From: Alcaligenaceae bacterium
Lineage (GTDB): Bacteria; Pseudomonadota; Gammaproteobacteria; Burkholderiales; Burkholderiaceae_B
Length of the DNA stretch: 24,367 nt
Assembly (NCBI GenBank): GCA_947380655.1
Contig: CANCRX010000179.1
Coordinates: 1-24,367, forward strand
Reading direction: 5' to 3'
Each line of letters begins with the position of its first letter. Positions within the stretch are counted from its first letter, which is position 1. Shown here in pieces: positions 8,299-16,751 of the stretch. The position numbers were made by a program, and so were the translations under genes. The notes below the pieces were generated by a model. The model saw nothing but the letters and a program-made list of their open reading frames with translations, was not told the DNA's origin and did not search any database.

Positions 8299-9954
8299 CT
8301 ATTGAGGATTCTTATATCCTTTCACCAGATAAAGTACTTGAACTGGAGTACTCACTAATTTTTCAACATCAAAATTCACTAGTTGGTCATACGGTGGACT
8401 AATTAATAGTACGGTTCGACCCGTAGCAATGTATCCATTAATTACTTTAGAAGTGTCGTCCTGATAGAGAGCACCTTGACCAGGAACATGTAAATTTTTT
8501 GAAAAAATATCAAAATGATAAAAGTCGGTTGTTACGTGATCCATTTTCAATTGGACTTCCGGAGTCATTAATTGACCAAACCAAAGTGCACATTGGGGGA
8601 GCGTGCAGTTAAATGTCCCTATCAAAATAGGATTCTTATATTGATGGATAGCGTCTTGAATAATTAAATTGTCCTGCGCACCTTTAGCATGATATTTTTT
8701 TATCACTTGGTAAGCAGATACAGAAGATGTCACCGCTTGATACGCAAAAAACACAAAAACAGATAAATGAAGCAATTGTTTTACCAGCCTAGGGGCTTGT
8801 AAAAACTTTTGAGTATCTAAAAGCCAAGCAAACGCGATAACCGTAATTGGCAATACAGGAATCATGTAAGTAGGTCCGGGATGTTTGGCAACCATAATCG
8901 CTTGACCAATAACAACCAAAGATAAAACAAATGCAGTAAGCCATGAATAATTATTGATCTTTTTAGCTATTGTTTGACCCTGAATCTCGGTATCAAATTT
9001 TATTTTTTTAGCCAATATTTGATATTTAATGAAACCCCAAAGACTAACTATCACCATAATCCATACCGCAGTTTCAAGTAACGGGTACATACTTCTTACG
9101 TACGAAAAGTTACCAATAAATTCGCCTACGTTAAAAACTGCATTTTGACCTGCCCCATGTAGTCCGGAATGGTTGATAACTTTATGTAACCACCCAAACA
9201 TTGAACCTAAGCGACTATAAATAGGCAAAACACCTATAAACCACGATGCGCTCATGACGGCAATTGAAATCAAGACCAGCCGCGACGATCGTAAAATTAA
9301 CACTAATCCGGCTAAGGGCAGAAATGTAACTTTAACTGCCAGTCCAATACCGCAAAACACTCCGGCAAACACCGCCATTTTTTTATTAACAATATTTTGT
9401 TTGGAAGAGTCACCCAGCAAAGCCGGAACCAGAACACCTAAAAGACAAAGCGAGATACACCACAGCAAACTTTCCGGTGAAGGATAGATAACGTTAGGTA
9501 AACTCAATACAAAAACCATTGGGGCTAACTGGCACATAGCTGCAGACAGATACCTTTCTGTAACTTTAAAAACTCTTAATCCGATAAAAAATATTGCTAT
9601 TGAATTCAAAAGAACCACTAAGGCTGAAACGCTCATCAAATAAAGCTCAGGTTGAGCCAGAACATCGACGAACATCTCTTGCCCAATTACGCCTAGCGTG
9701 TGACGTACAAACCAGACAACGGCAATAGTGATTGCAATAAGTAATTGAAGTGGTGTCCCTGGGTGATCATTATGCGCCGGTGCTTTACCAAGCAAAATAT
9801 CAACACCTGCAAACAAGTACTGATAAGCCGGATCCTGTCCATAAAATGGAGTATTTGCATAAATTGGATACATCTGCGTGGCAAATACTATTGCGACGCT
9901 TATGAACAGCACTGGAATAATAAAGAGCAAAAAATTAGTTTTTATAACTTTCAT
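8299..9954 (-). CDS. GT-C-like membrane glycosyltransferase (DHPGTPLQ family), paralogue A
   Basis: A 551-residue multi-pass protein with about 11-12 helices and a soluble C-terminal domain of about 130 residues. After TM1 come FYGQDPAYQYLF (about 37-48) and HNDHPGTPLQ (61-70); acidic residues here (D41, D63) are where GT-C enzymes such as PMT/ArnT place catalytic Asp. Further landmarks are YPSPESLL, GLAVKVTF, NHSGLHGAGQ and KHPG. Every one recurs in the same order in the protein at 13046-14680, so the two are paralogues. The expected role is transfer of a sugar from a polyprenyl-phosphate carrier to a periplasmic glycan or protein. Donor and acceptor are unknown and no characterised member comes to mind. 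The start ATG has no visible Shine-Dalgarno. Confidence 0.7.
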   Translation of the reverse strand: MKVIKTNFLLFIIPVLFISVAIVFATQMYPIYANTPFYGQDPAYQYLFAGVDILLGKAPAHNDHPGTPLQLLIAITIAVVWFVRHTLGVIGQEMFVDVLAQPELYLMSVSALVVLLNSIAIFFIGLRVFKVTERYLSAAMCQLAPMVFVLSLPNVIYPSPESLLWCISLCLLGVLVPALLGDSSKQNIVNKKMAVFAGVFCGIGLAVKVTFLPLAGLVLILRSSRLVLISIAVMSASWFIGVLPIYSRLGSMFGWLHKVINHSGLHGAGQNAVFNVGEFIGNFSYVRSMYPLLETAVWIMVIVSLWGFIKYQILAKKIKFDTEIQGQTIAKKINNYSWLTAFVLSLVVIGQAIMVAKHPGPTYMIPVLPITVIAFAWLLDTQKFLQAPRLVKQLLHLSVFVFFAYQAVTSSVSAYQVIKKYHAKGAQDNLIIQDAIHQYKNPILIGTFNCTLPQCALWFGQLMTPEVQLKMDHVTTDFYHFDIFSKNLHVPGQGALYQDDTSKVINGYIATGRTVLLISPPYDQLVNFDVEKLVSTPVQVLYLVKGYKNPQ

Positions 9955-9971
9955 GATGTTGGAAATTTAAA

Positions 9972-10067
9972 TTAGCAAAATTCTTTTCTCTGAACTTCTG
10001 TATTTAGTAAAACTGCAACCATAATAGAAACAAGCAGCACAATGGACGCATAGTAAATATTATTCAT
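9972..10067 (-). CDS. Candidate small membrane peptide ORF (31 aa)
   Basis: An ATG-started ORF just upstream of paralogue A on the same strand, with a 17 nt gap. The product would be a single hydrophobic helix (SIVLLVSIMVAVLL) followed by a polar tail with TEVQRK. Single-helix small proteins of this shape do occur, but no Shine-Dalgarno is visible and the DNA is AT-rich, so chance is a serious alternative. It could also be a leader ORF in the 5' untranslated region of the minus-strand operon. Confidence 0.25.
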   Translation of the reverse strand: MNNIYYASIVLLVSIMVAVLLNTEVQRKEFC

Positions 10068-10365
10068 TTAAAGATTAAAAATTCCCTATGGATCTACAAT
10101 CGAAGTATCCCTAGACTCACAATGCTGCTTGTACTGGTGTGATTGCACCTGATTACGATTTATGCCAAGGTTTCAAACAATTAGCGCTTAATCGTTGTGT
10201 GGGGCTATTCGTATAATTCGCTGAAGCAATATAATTATCCGTTACACGATGATTGGCCTGTACTGTTTAATAGAAAAACGTGTATTGCTATTAAATTCTC
10301 ACATAAATCCTGCTTTTACTTGCTCTAAAAGGCGAGGGTTTCTACTAGCTCCCAAAGGTTAAGCA
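10068..10365. other. Divergent intergenic region between two membrane-protein gene runs
   Basis: No coding sequence supported here. It separates the minus-strand run (starting near 10067 or 9954) from the plus-strand run starting at 10366, so promoters for both are expected. Two TATAAT hexamers occur on the plus strand at 10212-10217 and 10230-10235, 18 bp apart, but neither has a good -35 at 16-18 bp. They are only candidates for the plus-strand promoter. A Shine-Dalgarno AAAGG lies about 8 nt before the ATG at 10366. No terminator or repeat stood out. Confidence 0.4.
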
Positions 10366-12225
10366 ATGACATTTAAGTCGTTGATACTAGTTATATCCAT
10401 ACTTGGCTACCTCTTGTTTTTTATACACAAGCTGAAGGTAAAACCCTTAGTCACACCTTTTGCATGGGCTTGTTTCGTAGTGGTTGTTACTTATTTTTTT
10501 GCAATAGCTGGCAAGTTGTCGTGGGGAGTGAATTTCACCTTATATCTAGGAGTTTTTGCCGGCGTTAGCACTATTTTTTATGAAAGATCTTCTTTAGTAA
10601 AAAATACTAAGGAACTAGTATTTATTGCAATCTTTTTGATACCCATCGCAATCTCTTACTACTCTATTCCAGATGACTTCATGTTTTTATTGTGGGATGA
10701 AGTCGGTGGCTGGGCAAGAAGCCAAAAACTTATACACGACACCAACGCATTACTCAATGCAAACTCCCCTTTCAGTCTCAGGTCTTACCCCCCTGGTCAG
10801 CAAATATTCCAGTACTTCATTACAAAAACAACTTTCTGGTCTGAAAAAAATCTATTACTCGCTCAAAATATTTTTATTTTTTCTGCTTTACTTGCAGTTG
10901 CTGGATCGCTGCTTAAGCGACAACTTTGGGCTTATATCGTTTACTTAAGCTTAGTACCCTTTATTTATTATTTTAAATTTGACTACAACACCATCTATTG
11001 CGACCCTCTCATCGCTACAGTATTTGCAGCTGGCTTAGCACTTGCCTTGAAAGGTCATTCAAAGTCTGCCGATCCTTGGTTATTAGCCATTTGCCTTTGC
11101 GGGTTTGTATTACTAAAAGATATCGCATTAGTCTTCACGGCGTTAATAATATTTGTTTATGGTTTAACAATACTTAATACAAACTCAGTTCAAAATTCCA
11201 CCATCAAAAATCGAGCCTTTGACTTATTCAAGAGCTTAATCATTCCGGTCTTGGGAGTAACAATAGTTGTAATGTCCTGGAAATGGTATGTCAGCGTAAT
11301 TGGGACATCTAAGGCTGAAATTGTAAGCTTGACACTTGATAGCTTTATCCAAGAACCATATCGTCAGCGTGCGGGCTTAACCTTAACCGCATTTATCCAT
11401 GCGCTATTGAAGCCAGACTTCTTTGCTGGCATGTTCAAACATGTCACGTTGAACATTTCTTTAGCTACGATTTTTTTAATTATCGTTTTAATGAATGGGT
11501 TAACCATTTTATTTAACAATAAAGAATATCGGTTCAATACATTTTTAATTGCATTATCTTTTGCTGGTGGTGCGATTGGTTACTTACTATTTTTACTTTT
11601 TCTCTATTTGACTTACTTTACCGAGTACGAGGGGACAAGGTTAGCGTCCTTTGATAGGTACGCTATGACATACATGCTTGCCTGGTTGCTCGCGACATAT
11701 GCCTGGCTGATGTCAGCAATTTTCACTAGATATCAAAAACCATATGCAATAGTGATACCCATTTTATTTGCAATACTTATCTACTGTTTTGTGCCGACTA
11801 AGTTTTACACGGATATTCAAAAATTGCCTGTTGATCAGGTTAGCTTTGAAAAGCGTAAAGCAACACAAACGTTATCAGATAGCGTTCGAAAGTATATTAA
11901 GCCAGGTGAAAAAGTATATTTTCTTGCGCAAAATACTAATGGTTATGAAAGGCATTTGTTTGATTATGCAATGCTCCCATTTCCGCCCAATGGTTGCTGG
12001 TCTATAGGTAAAAAATATAATGAAGGTGATGTTTGGACTTGCGATCAGCCATTAGGACTTTTAATTAAAGACTATGCATACCTGGCCATTTACAATGCAG
12101 ATGAACGTTTTTGGCAAGATAACTTTGTTTTGTTTGATGATGTAGGTCGAAACAATGCGAGAGGTGTGTATAGAATCTATACCAATAAAGACGGAAATCT
12201 TCGACTGAAACTAGTAGAGCAATAA
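10366..12225 (+). CDS. Multi-pass membrane protein, probable GT-C glycosyltransferase
   Basis: A 619-residue polytopic protein with roughly 12-13 helices and a polar C-terminal domain of about 140 residues starting near FVPTKFYTDIQK. The loop after the third or fourth helix reads IPDDFMFLLWDEVGGWARSQ (about 101-120) and then SYPPGQQIFQYF (140-151). An acidic W-D-E loop followed by YPPG is a pattern seen in GT-C-type membrane transferases that accept polyprenyl-linked sugars. It is not an obvious paralogue of the DHPGTPLQ pair. The gene begins with AAAGG at about 8 nt spacing and runs into the deacetylase gene 4 nt later, so the pair is cotranscribed. A specific sugar or acceptor is not readable; an alternative is an unrelated polymerase-like membrane enzyme. 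Confidence 0.65.
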   Translation: MTFKSLILVISILGYLLFFIHKLKVKPLVTPFAWACFVVVVTYFFAIAGKLSWGVNFTLYLGVFAGVSTIFYERSSLVKNTKELVFIAIFLIPIAISYYSIPDDFMFLLWDEVGGWARSQKLIHDTNALLNANSPFSLRSYPPGQQIFQYFITKTTFWSEKNLLLAQNIFIFSALLAVAGSLLKRQLWAYIVYLSLVPFIYYFKFDYNTIYCDPLIATVFAAGLALALKGHSKSADPWLLAICLCGFVLLKDIALVFTALIIFVYGLTILNTNSVQNSTIKNRAFDLFKSLIIPVLGVTIVVMSWKWYVSVIGTSKAEIVSLTLDSFIQEPYRQRAGLTLTAFIHALLKPDFFAGMFKHVTLNISLATIFLIIVLMNGLTILFNNKEYRFNTFLIALSFAGGAIGYLLFLLFLYLTYFTEYEGTRLASFDRYAMTYMLAWLLATYAWLMSAIFTRYQKPYAIVIPILFAILIYCFVPTKFYTDIQKLPVDQVSFEKRKATQTLSDSVRKYIKPGEKVYFLAQNTNGYERHLFDYAMLPFPPNGCWSIGKKYNEGDVWTCDQPLGLLIKDYAYLAIYNADERFWQDNFVLFDDVGRNNARGVYRIYTNKDGNLRLKLVEQ

Positions 12226-12229
12226 CTTT

Positions 12230-13015
12230 ATGCTAAAGCACGAGCAACTGTCAGAAATATTTGTTTTTGCACATCAAGATGATGAGTCGGCAGTCTATCA
12301 AAAAATAGTTGATGCTTTACAAGAGGGGCGCCGAGTACTCTGCGTATTTGTAACCAGTGGCATGACAAAAGGGCTCGATTCATCAAGAAGAAATAATGAG
12401 TCCACTTTAGTTTTAACAAGTCTAGGTGTTACTTCCGACCATATTTACTTCGCAGGTGATATTGTTGGCATAACAGATGGTGATTTAGTTAATAGGTTAG
12501 ATCAAGCTGCTCAATGGTTAGAGAGTTTTTTTCTTAGTAACCGCCCTGTTAATCGCATTTTTTTACCCGCTTGGGAAGGCGGTCATCCCGATCACGACGC
12601 ATTGCATGCAATTGGTGTCTCGATTGGAAAAAAACATTCTTTTTTAGATGCTATGCGTCAATATTCGCTCTACAACGGGTATCACTGTAAAGGACCACTT
12701 TTTAGGACATTTTTACCACTACAACAAAATGGCCTTGTCGAGAAAGAAAAAATATCCTGGCCCAACAGGATTACATTTTTAAAAAATTGTTTGCAATATC
12801 CATCACAAGCGAAGACTTGGATTGGATTGTTTCCCATGATGCTTATCCATTATATTTTCTGGGGGACACAAAATTTGCAGCCTGTCTCGTTTAAAAGAAT
12901 TATGAATCGGCCACATAGCGGAAGTCTTTACTATGAGCGTCGGAGATTCGCTGTTTATGAGAACGTACATCAAAAGATACGTACATTTATTAGTAAAAAT
13001 AACGAATCAAACTGA
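12230..13015 (+). CDS. PIG-L family zinc-dependent deacetylase
   Basis: A 261-residue soluble protein of the PIG-L/LmbE family, which removes N-acetyl groups from GlcNAc-type sugars. The zinc motif AHQDDE (residues 14-19; usually AHPDDE) gives H15, D17 and D18, and the second motif GGHPDHDALH (118-127) gives the remaining histidine ligand. No signal peptide or membrane helix is visible, so it should act in the cytoplasm on a nucleotide- or lipid-linked sugar, or on the cytoplasmic face of the glycan. It sits between two GT-C-type genes (4 nt after one, 30 nt before the other). It could generate the free amino group that the acyl operon at 14652-19889 then acylates; that link is inference. Confidence 0.88.
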   Translation: MLKHEQLSEIFVFAHQDDESAVYQKIVDALQEGRRVLCVFVTSGMTKGLDSSRRNNESTLVLTSLGVTSDHIYFAGDIVGITDGDLVNRLDQAAQWLESFFLSNRPVNRIFLPAWEGGHPDHDALHAIGVSIGKKHSFLDAMRQYSLYNGYHCKGPLFRTFLPLQQNGLVEKEKISWPNRITFLKNCLQYPSQAKTWIGLFPMMLIHYIFWGTQNLQPVSFKRIMNRPHSGSLYYERRRFAVYENVHQKIRTFISKNNESN

Positions 13016-13045
13016 GCTAATAAAAATTCCATCTAAATTAAGCCT

Positions 13046-14680
13046 ATGATCACGAAAAATAAAATTTTTATTGGTGTTGTTCCTTTTATTTTTATTGTTG
13101 TAAATCTGATTTATTTATCCGTAATATTTCCCTTATATTCTGGACCGCCAGGCTACGATCAAGACCCTGCGTATGCATATTTATTTAATGGATTATTGCT
13201 ATTAGATGGCCAGGCACCGTGGCATGTAGACCATCCCGGTACACCCCTTCAAATATTATGTGCTTGTGTAATTTTTGTTGTTCATTTTTTTATCAATCTC
13301 TCAGGATCAATCCAAAATATCGATTTAATTGATAGCGTCATATCCAATCCAGAACCCTATCTATTTGCAACGTCCTGCGTTCTGCTCTCAATGAATGCTG
13401 GTGCTATTTATTATCTCGGTTACAGAATAAACAAAGTTAGTTCCCAATTTTGGTTGGCTATTTTTTGTCAGCTAAGCGGTTTAGCGTTTTCCATGTTGTC
13501 ACCAAGAGCAGCGTATGTCGCTCCGGAATCTTTATTAATTTTTACTACCTTCTGTTTGATCGGATTACTTGCGCCGGTCATTTTCAAATCGTCATTCGTT
13601 CAAACACCATCCAGCGACTGCTCGACCACGTGGCTTGGTTTTTTTTGTGGTGTCGGCCTTGCCGTTAAAGTGACATTTATTCCAATGCTGGGATTATTAC
13701 TGTTATTACCAAGTTGGAAAAAAATACTAAAAATAATCACCATCGCAGTTGTTACTCTATTGATATTGCTTATCCCTGTTTACACAAATTTAGGGAGGAT
13801 GTTTGGATGGTTATGGAATGTAGCCAGCCACTCCGGTATTCATGGGTCTGGCCAATCAATTTTGATTGATTGGACTCAGTTAATACAAAATATTAAGTCA
13901 GTTTTAAGTTGGTTTGCACCGTTATACGCGACTGTATTTTTATTATTTGTATATCTTTTGATAACGTTTGGACGGCGATTCCCAAACAAATCTATCCGTA
14001 CACCACTTGTTATTATATTGGTTGTTATCGCCCAGTCTCTGCTAGTACTTAAGCATCCTGGCGCACATTATTTGGTTCCTGTTTTGCCTTTAGCGTTTGT
14101 TGGATTCGCATGGCTACTAGTGCAATTGGAACTATTAACAGTAGATAAAGAAAAAAATATAAAAAATATTATTCGTTATGTATGTATTTGTGTTGCGACA
14201 ATATTTGCGCTGTATGGAGTAATCCCTACGCTCAAACAAATTGGAGTGATGAAACAGCAGCGCGTTGAGCAAAACAACGCTTTATTATTAATCAATAATG
14301 AAATCCAGAAAACTCCAGATGCGCTCGTGATTTGTGCATTTAGGTGTACCACTTTTCAATACGCAGTATCTATGGCCTTGCTTTATGCTCCGGGCTTAGC
14401 ATCAAGACCAGTAGTTATAGCAATATTGCGTAATTTCTACGAGTACAACTTCCTCGTACAGGAAATGATTGCACCAGGTATTGGATCATTTAAGTTAGAT
14501 GAGTTACCTGAGCAACTGACAAGACATTCGAAAGTATTTTTGCTTACGCCCAAAAGCTACCCTGACTTAGATGTCTTTAAGTTAGAGAAGGTTATTTCGG
14601 CCGGAGTTTTAACACTTTATGAAATTACAGGATTAGCGACTAGCGGCAGTATCAAACAAAGTCGTGATCAAACCAATTGA
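13046..14680 (+). CDS. GT-C-like membrane glycosyltransferase (DHPGTPLQ family), paralogue B
   Basis: A 544-residue multi-pass protein colinear with the product of 8299-9954. Shared landmarks in order are YDQDPAYAYLF (37-47), HVDHPGTPLQ (60-69), YVAPESLL, GVGLAVKVTF, FGWLWNVASHSGIHGSGQ, LKHPGAHYLVPVLP, and a similar soluble C-terminal domain. D40 and D62 lie where GT-C enzymes keep their catalytic and metal-binding acids. The expected action is transfer of a polyprenyl-linked sugar at the periplasmic face. Two such paralogues in one locus suggest two different linkages or donors. The C-terminal domains diverge most, which may reflect acceptor choice. The last 29 bp overlap the 3' end of the GNAT gene on the opposite strand. 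No strong Shine-Dalgarno is seen. Confidence 0.7.
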   Translation: MITKNKIFIGVVPFIFIVVNLIYLSVIFPLYSGPPGYDQDPAYAYLFNGLLLLDGQAPWHVDHPGTPLQILCACVIFVVHFFINLSGSIQNIDLIDSVISNPEPYLFATSCVLLSMNAGAIYYLGYRINKVSSQFWLAIFCQLSGLAFSMLSPRAAYVAPESLLIFTTFCLIGLLAPVIFKSSFVQTPSSDCSTTWLGFFCGVGLAVKVTFIPMLGLLLLLPSWKKILKIITIAVVTLLILLIPVYTNLGRMFGWLWNVASHSGIHGSGQSILIDWTQLIQNIKSVLSWFAPLYATVFLLFVYLLITFGRRFPNKSIRTPLVIILVVIAQSLLVLKHPGAHYLVPVLPLAFVGFAWLLVQLELLTVDKEKNIKNIIRYVCICVATIFALYGVIPTLKQIGVMKQQRVEQNNALLLINNEIQKTPDALVICAFRCTTFQYAVSMALLYAPGLASRPVVIAILRNFYEYNFLVQEMIAPGIGSFKLDELPEQLTRHSKVFLLTPKSYPDLDVFKLEKVISAGVLTLYEITGLATSGSIKQSRDQTN

Positions 14681-15719
14681 TAAACCATTGGCTAAAAATA
14701 TCTGCCCTTAATGAGAGATCGCTATCTTTAGGTGTACGGGTTACTAAGGTGAATTTCTCTTTTGTCCTGACAAAGCCTTTTCTCATCAAAAGTTTTTTAA
14801 AGCTGTAATGTGGAGTAAAGGCTGTACTGATGAAATCGACTCCCTCAGCTTTGGCAATTTGATCACAATGCTTGATCAATCCTGCGATAGTTGATGGATC
14901 ATCATCCATCGCGATCAGATCAACAATCGCTAAACAGGAAAACTGCTTCATTGGCATCACACGCGTGACAACATAACCCGTAAAAGCATCGTTTTTTCTT
15001 GCAATACTAATTTTATAATTACGTTCAGAAAATTCTACAAATCGCCAGTTCAGAATTTCAGAGCTACGCACTGCTGTGATTGCTTGACTGCAAGTCCAGC
15101 CTCGTAAAAAATCCTCATGTGTTTGATCAAATCTTTGTATTTTCTCAATCTGAACTGAACTTCTTCCGAAAGAAGTTACGCAATCAAACAGGTATTGAAA
15201 GGGCGATGCAAAAAATTTGATCGTCTTGCTAAATCCAAGCTGGGGAAATAGTTTGCTAAAAATACTGCCCGCAGATACCGGCTTTACATAAACATTCAGA
15301 TCACCCACCTCTTTCCAACCTACGGCCAGGTGTGGTTTAAGCACGCCAGCACGTGTCATAACACCATAGGTAAAGCCATAGCCTAATGCAGGATAAAGAT
15401 TAGCAAAATGTTTTTGTAGAGGAAAGAAAAGGGCTTTTTTTCTTGCCTCTTTATCAATCACAATATTGGCAGCAAAGCCTGCAATGAGATATTGCGCGTT
15501 TACTTTGTATTGAAACGGAACAGCTCCGTAATGCGCAATAAGTTTGCCATCTTCTTCACATACAAACTCAAGTCGCTGACCTTTAGGGGGGCCTGCATGT
15601 AACCACGAAAGCATTCTGGCAAAAGCCGCTTGATCGAGAGGAGGAATCAGCAAATCATTGTTGTCAGCTAATTCAGCGATGTTGCTCAAATCCGCATCAA
15701 GTGCGTCACGAATTGTCAC
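14652..15719 (-). CDS. GNAT-like acyltransferase, last gene of the acyl operon
   Basis: A 355-residue soluble protein with two GNAT-like halves: an N-terminal one (MTIRDALDADLSNIAELA, CEEDGKLIAHYGAVPF) and a C-terminal one ending in FTPHYSFKKLLMRKGFVR. A central SSEILNWRF (219-227) resembles the LNWRF/Y signature of large GNAT proteins in polysaccharide loci. Following a dedicated ACP and KASIII enzymes, its likely job is to move the finished acyl group from ACP (or CoA) to a sugar amine; that is inference from position. The start is GTG at 15719, supported by AGGG 7 nt upstream, and it overlaps the Rieske gene by 14 nt. Its 3' end overlaps the convergent GT-C gene by 29 bp. Whether the donor is acyl-ACP or acyl-CoA cannot be told. 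Confidence 0.75.
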   Translation of the reverse strand: MTIRDALDADLSNIAELADNNDLLIPPLDQAAFARMLSWLHAGPPKGQRLEFVCEEDGKLIAHYGAVPFQYKVNAQYLIAGFAANIVIDKEARKKALFFPLQKHFANLYPALGYGFTYGVMTRAGVLKPHLAVGWKEVGDLNVYVKPVSAGSIFSKLFPQLGFSKTIKFFASPFQYLFDCVTSFGRSSVQIEKIQRFDQTHEDFLRGWTCSQAITAVRSSEILNWRFVEFSERNYKISIARKNDAFTGYVVTRVMPMKQFSCLAIVDLIAMDDDPSTIAGLIKHCDQIAKAEGVDFISTAFTPHYSFKKLLMRKGFVRTKEKFTLVTRTPKDSDLSLRADIFSQWFINWFDHDFV

Positions 15720-16740
15720 TGCGAGACCCTTTGGCTAGAAATTGGCTGCATTCATTTCTGAAGTGTGCGATTTTTTCTTCTTGTTGTGAGGCAAACTTAA
15801 GTGGTGATGGCGACCAACTGCGTGCCGGTACGAGTTTACATATTTCATGATCTTCATCGAATACGCGACGATTAACTGCTTGCGTAGACCTTATAAAAGG
15901 GTCAATGATTTTAGTTGCGTTCTCAGAGGCTGAGTTCACAGAGTAAAGCCTGCTTGTAAAGTTTGTCTTCTCAGCGGTTTCAGAAGGAAAGAAATTTTGC
16001 AGAGAATACGAATAACCGAAAGTAGAGGACAGCATTCCAAAAGGGAATAAGAAAATACTCAAATATTCTTCTTGTTGGAAATCTATATTGAATAATTTTT
16101 TAAATCCAGTCAGCTGTTTGTGAATCCGTTTGTTACCGATCGGTGCATGCCAGACTGAGTTACAGCCATCAAAGACGTTTAAGCCATTTTCAAGCTGTAA
16201 TGTGGCTAACGTTTCGGAGTGAATTAAAGGGATATGGTAAGGCTCAAGTGCATTTTCAACTGCGATTGGCCAGTAACACTCAAATTCGTAACGATTCAAA
16301 TCCACGCGTGCATTGATATTGAATGAAATGTTTTCAAGGGTTTCACTTAACGTGCCCAATTGGTCGTTTAACGTGCTGAGTGGTTTGATTGCGACAAATA
16401 CAAAATCGCCACACCAGTCTAATAAATAAGTGTTTAGCTTTGCTGAGGCAAGGTCGCAGCTCTGGTAGTTATGTGGGTCGGGGACGTGAATTTGTCCCGA
16501 TCTGAACGACCAGCCATGGTATCGACAAGAAAATCCTTGAGTACCTGCGTCTTCAGAAAATATGCGCGCGCCTCTGTGTGGACATAGATTATCAAAGGCG
16601 AGCAGGTTGCCTTGATCGTTAAAGACAACTACTTCACCAATCGGCGTGTCAAAACGAACATAATCCCCTGTTTCGGGCAGCTCAAGCCGATGGCTAATTA
16701 AGTGCCAGTAACTTTCAAACAACCCGATATCCAGCGACAT
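15706..16740 (-). CDS. Rieske non-heme iron oxygenase, alpha-subunit type
   Basis: A 344-residue oxygenase component. The Rieske [2Fe-2S] motif is CPHRG...CRYHGW: C53 and H55, then C72 and H75 (C-x-H-x16-C-x2-H). The catalytic domain has VENALEPYHIPLIH with H169 and H174 as iron ligands, and probably D297 in FDEDHEI as the carboxylate. The residue bridging the two centres, often Asp, is here Glu (E166, E-x2-H-x4-H), as in the CntA/YeaW and choline-monooxygenase branch. It would use O2 and electrons to hydroxylate, desaturate or demethylate a substrate. No ferredoxin or reductase gene is in the window, so electrons must come from elsewhere. Within an acyl-building operon the substrate may be the acyl chain or the sugar. 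AAGGA about 8 nt before the ATG supports the start; the SDR stop lies 11 nt upstream. Confidence 0.9.
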   Translation of the reverse strand: MSLDIGLFESYWHLISHRLELPETGDYVRFDTPIGEVVVFNDQGNLLAFDNLCPHRGARIFSEDAGTQGFSCRYHGWSFRSGQIHVPDPHNYQSCDLASAKLNTYLLDWCGDFVFVAIKPLSTLNDQLGTLSETLENISFNINARVDLNRYEFECYWPIAVENALEPYHIPLIHSETLATLQLENGLNVFDGCNSVWHAPIGNKRIHKQLTGFKKLFNIDFQQEEYLSIFLFPFGMLSSTFGYSYSLQNFFPSETAEKTNFTSRLYSVNSASENATKIIDPFIRSTQAVNRRVFDEDHEICKLVPARSWSPSPLKFASQQEEKIAHFRNECSQFLAKGSRSDNS

Positions 16741-16751
16741 AGACGAGATCC

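Noticed and set aside
10181..10191. Near-palindrome TTAGCGCTTAA in the divergent gap
   Set aside because: Only the central AGCGCT is perfect; too short and isolated to call an operator.
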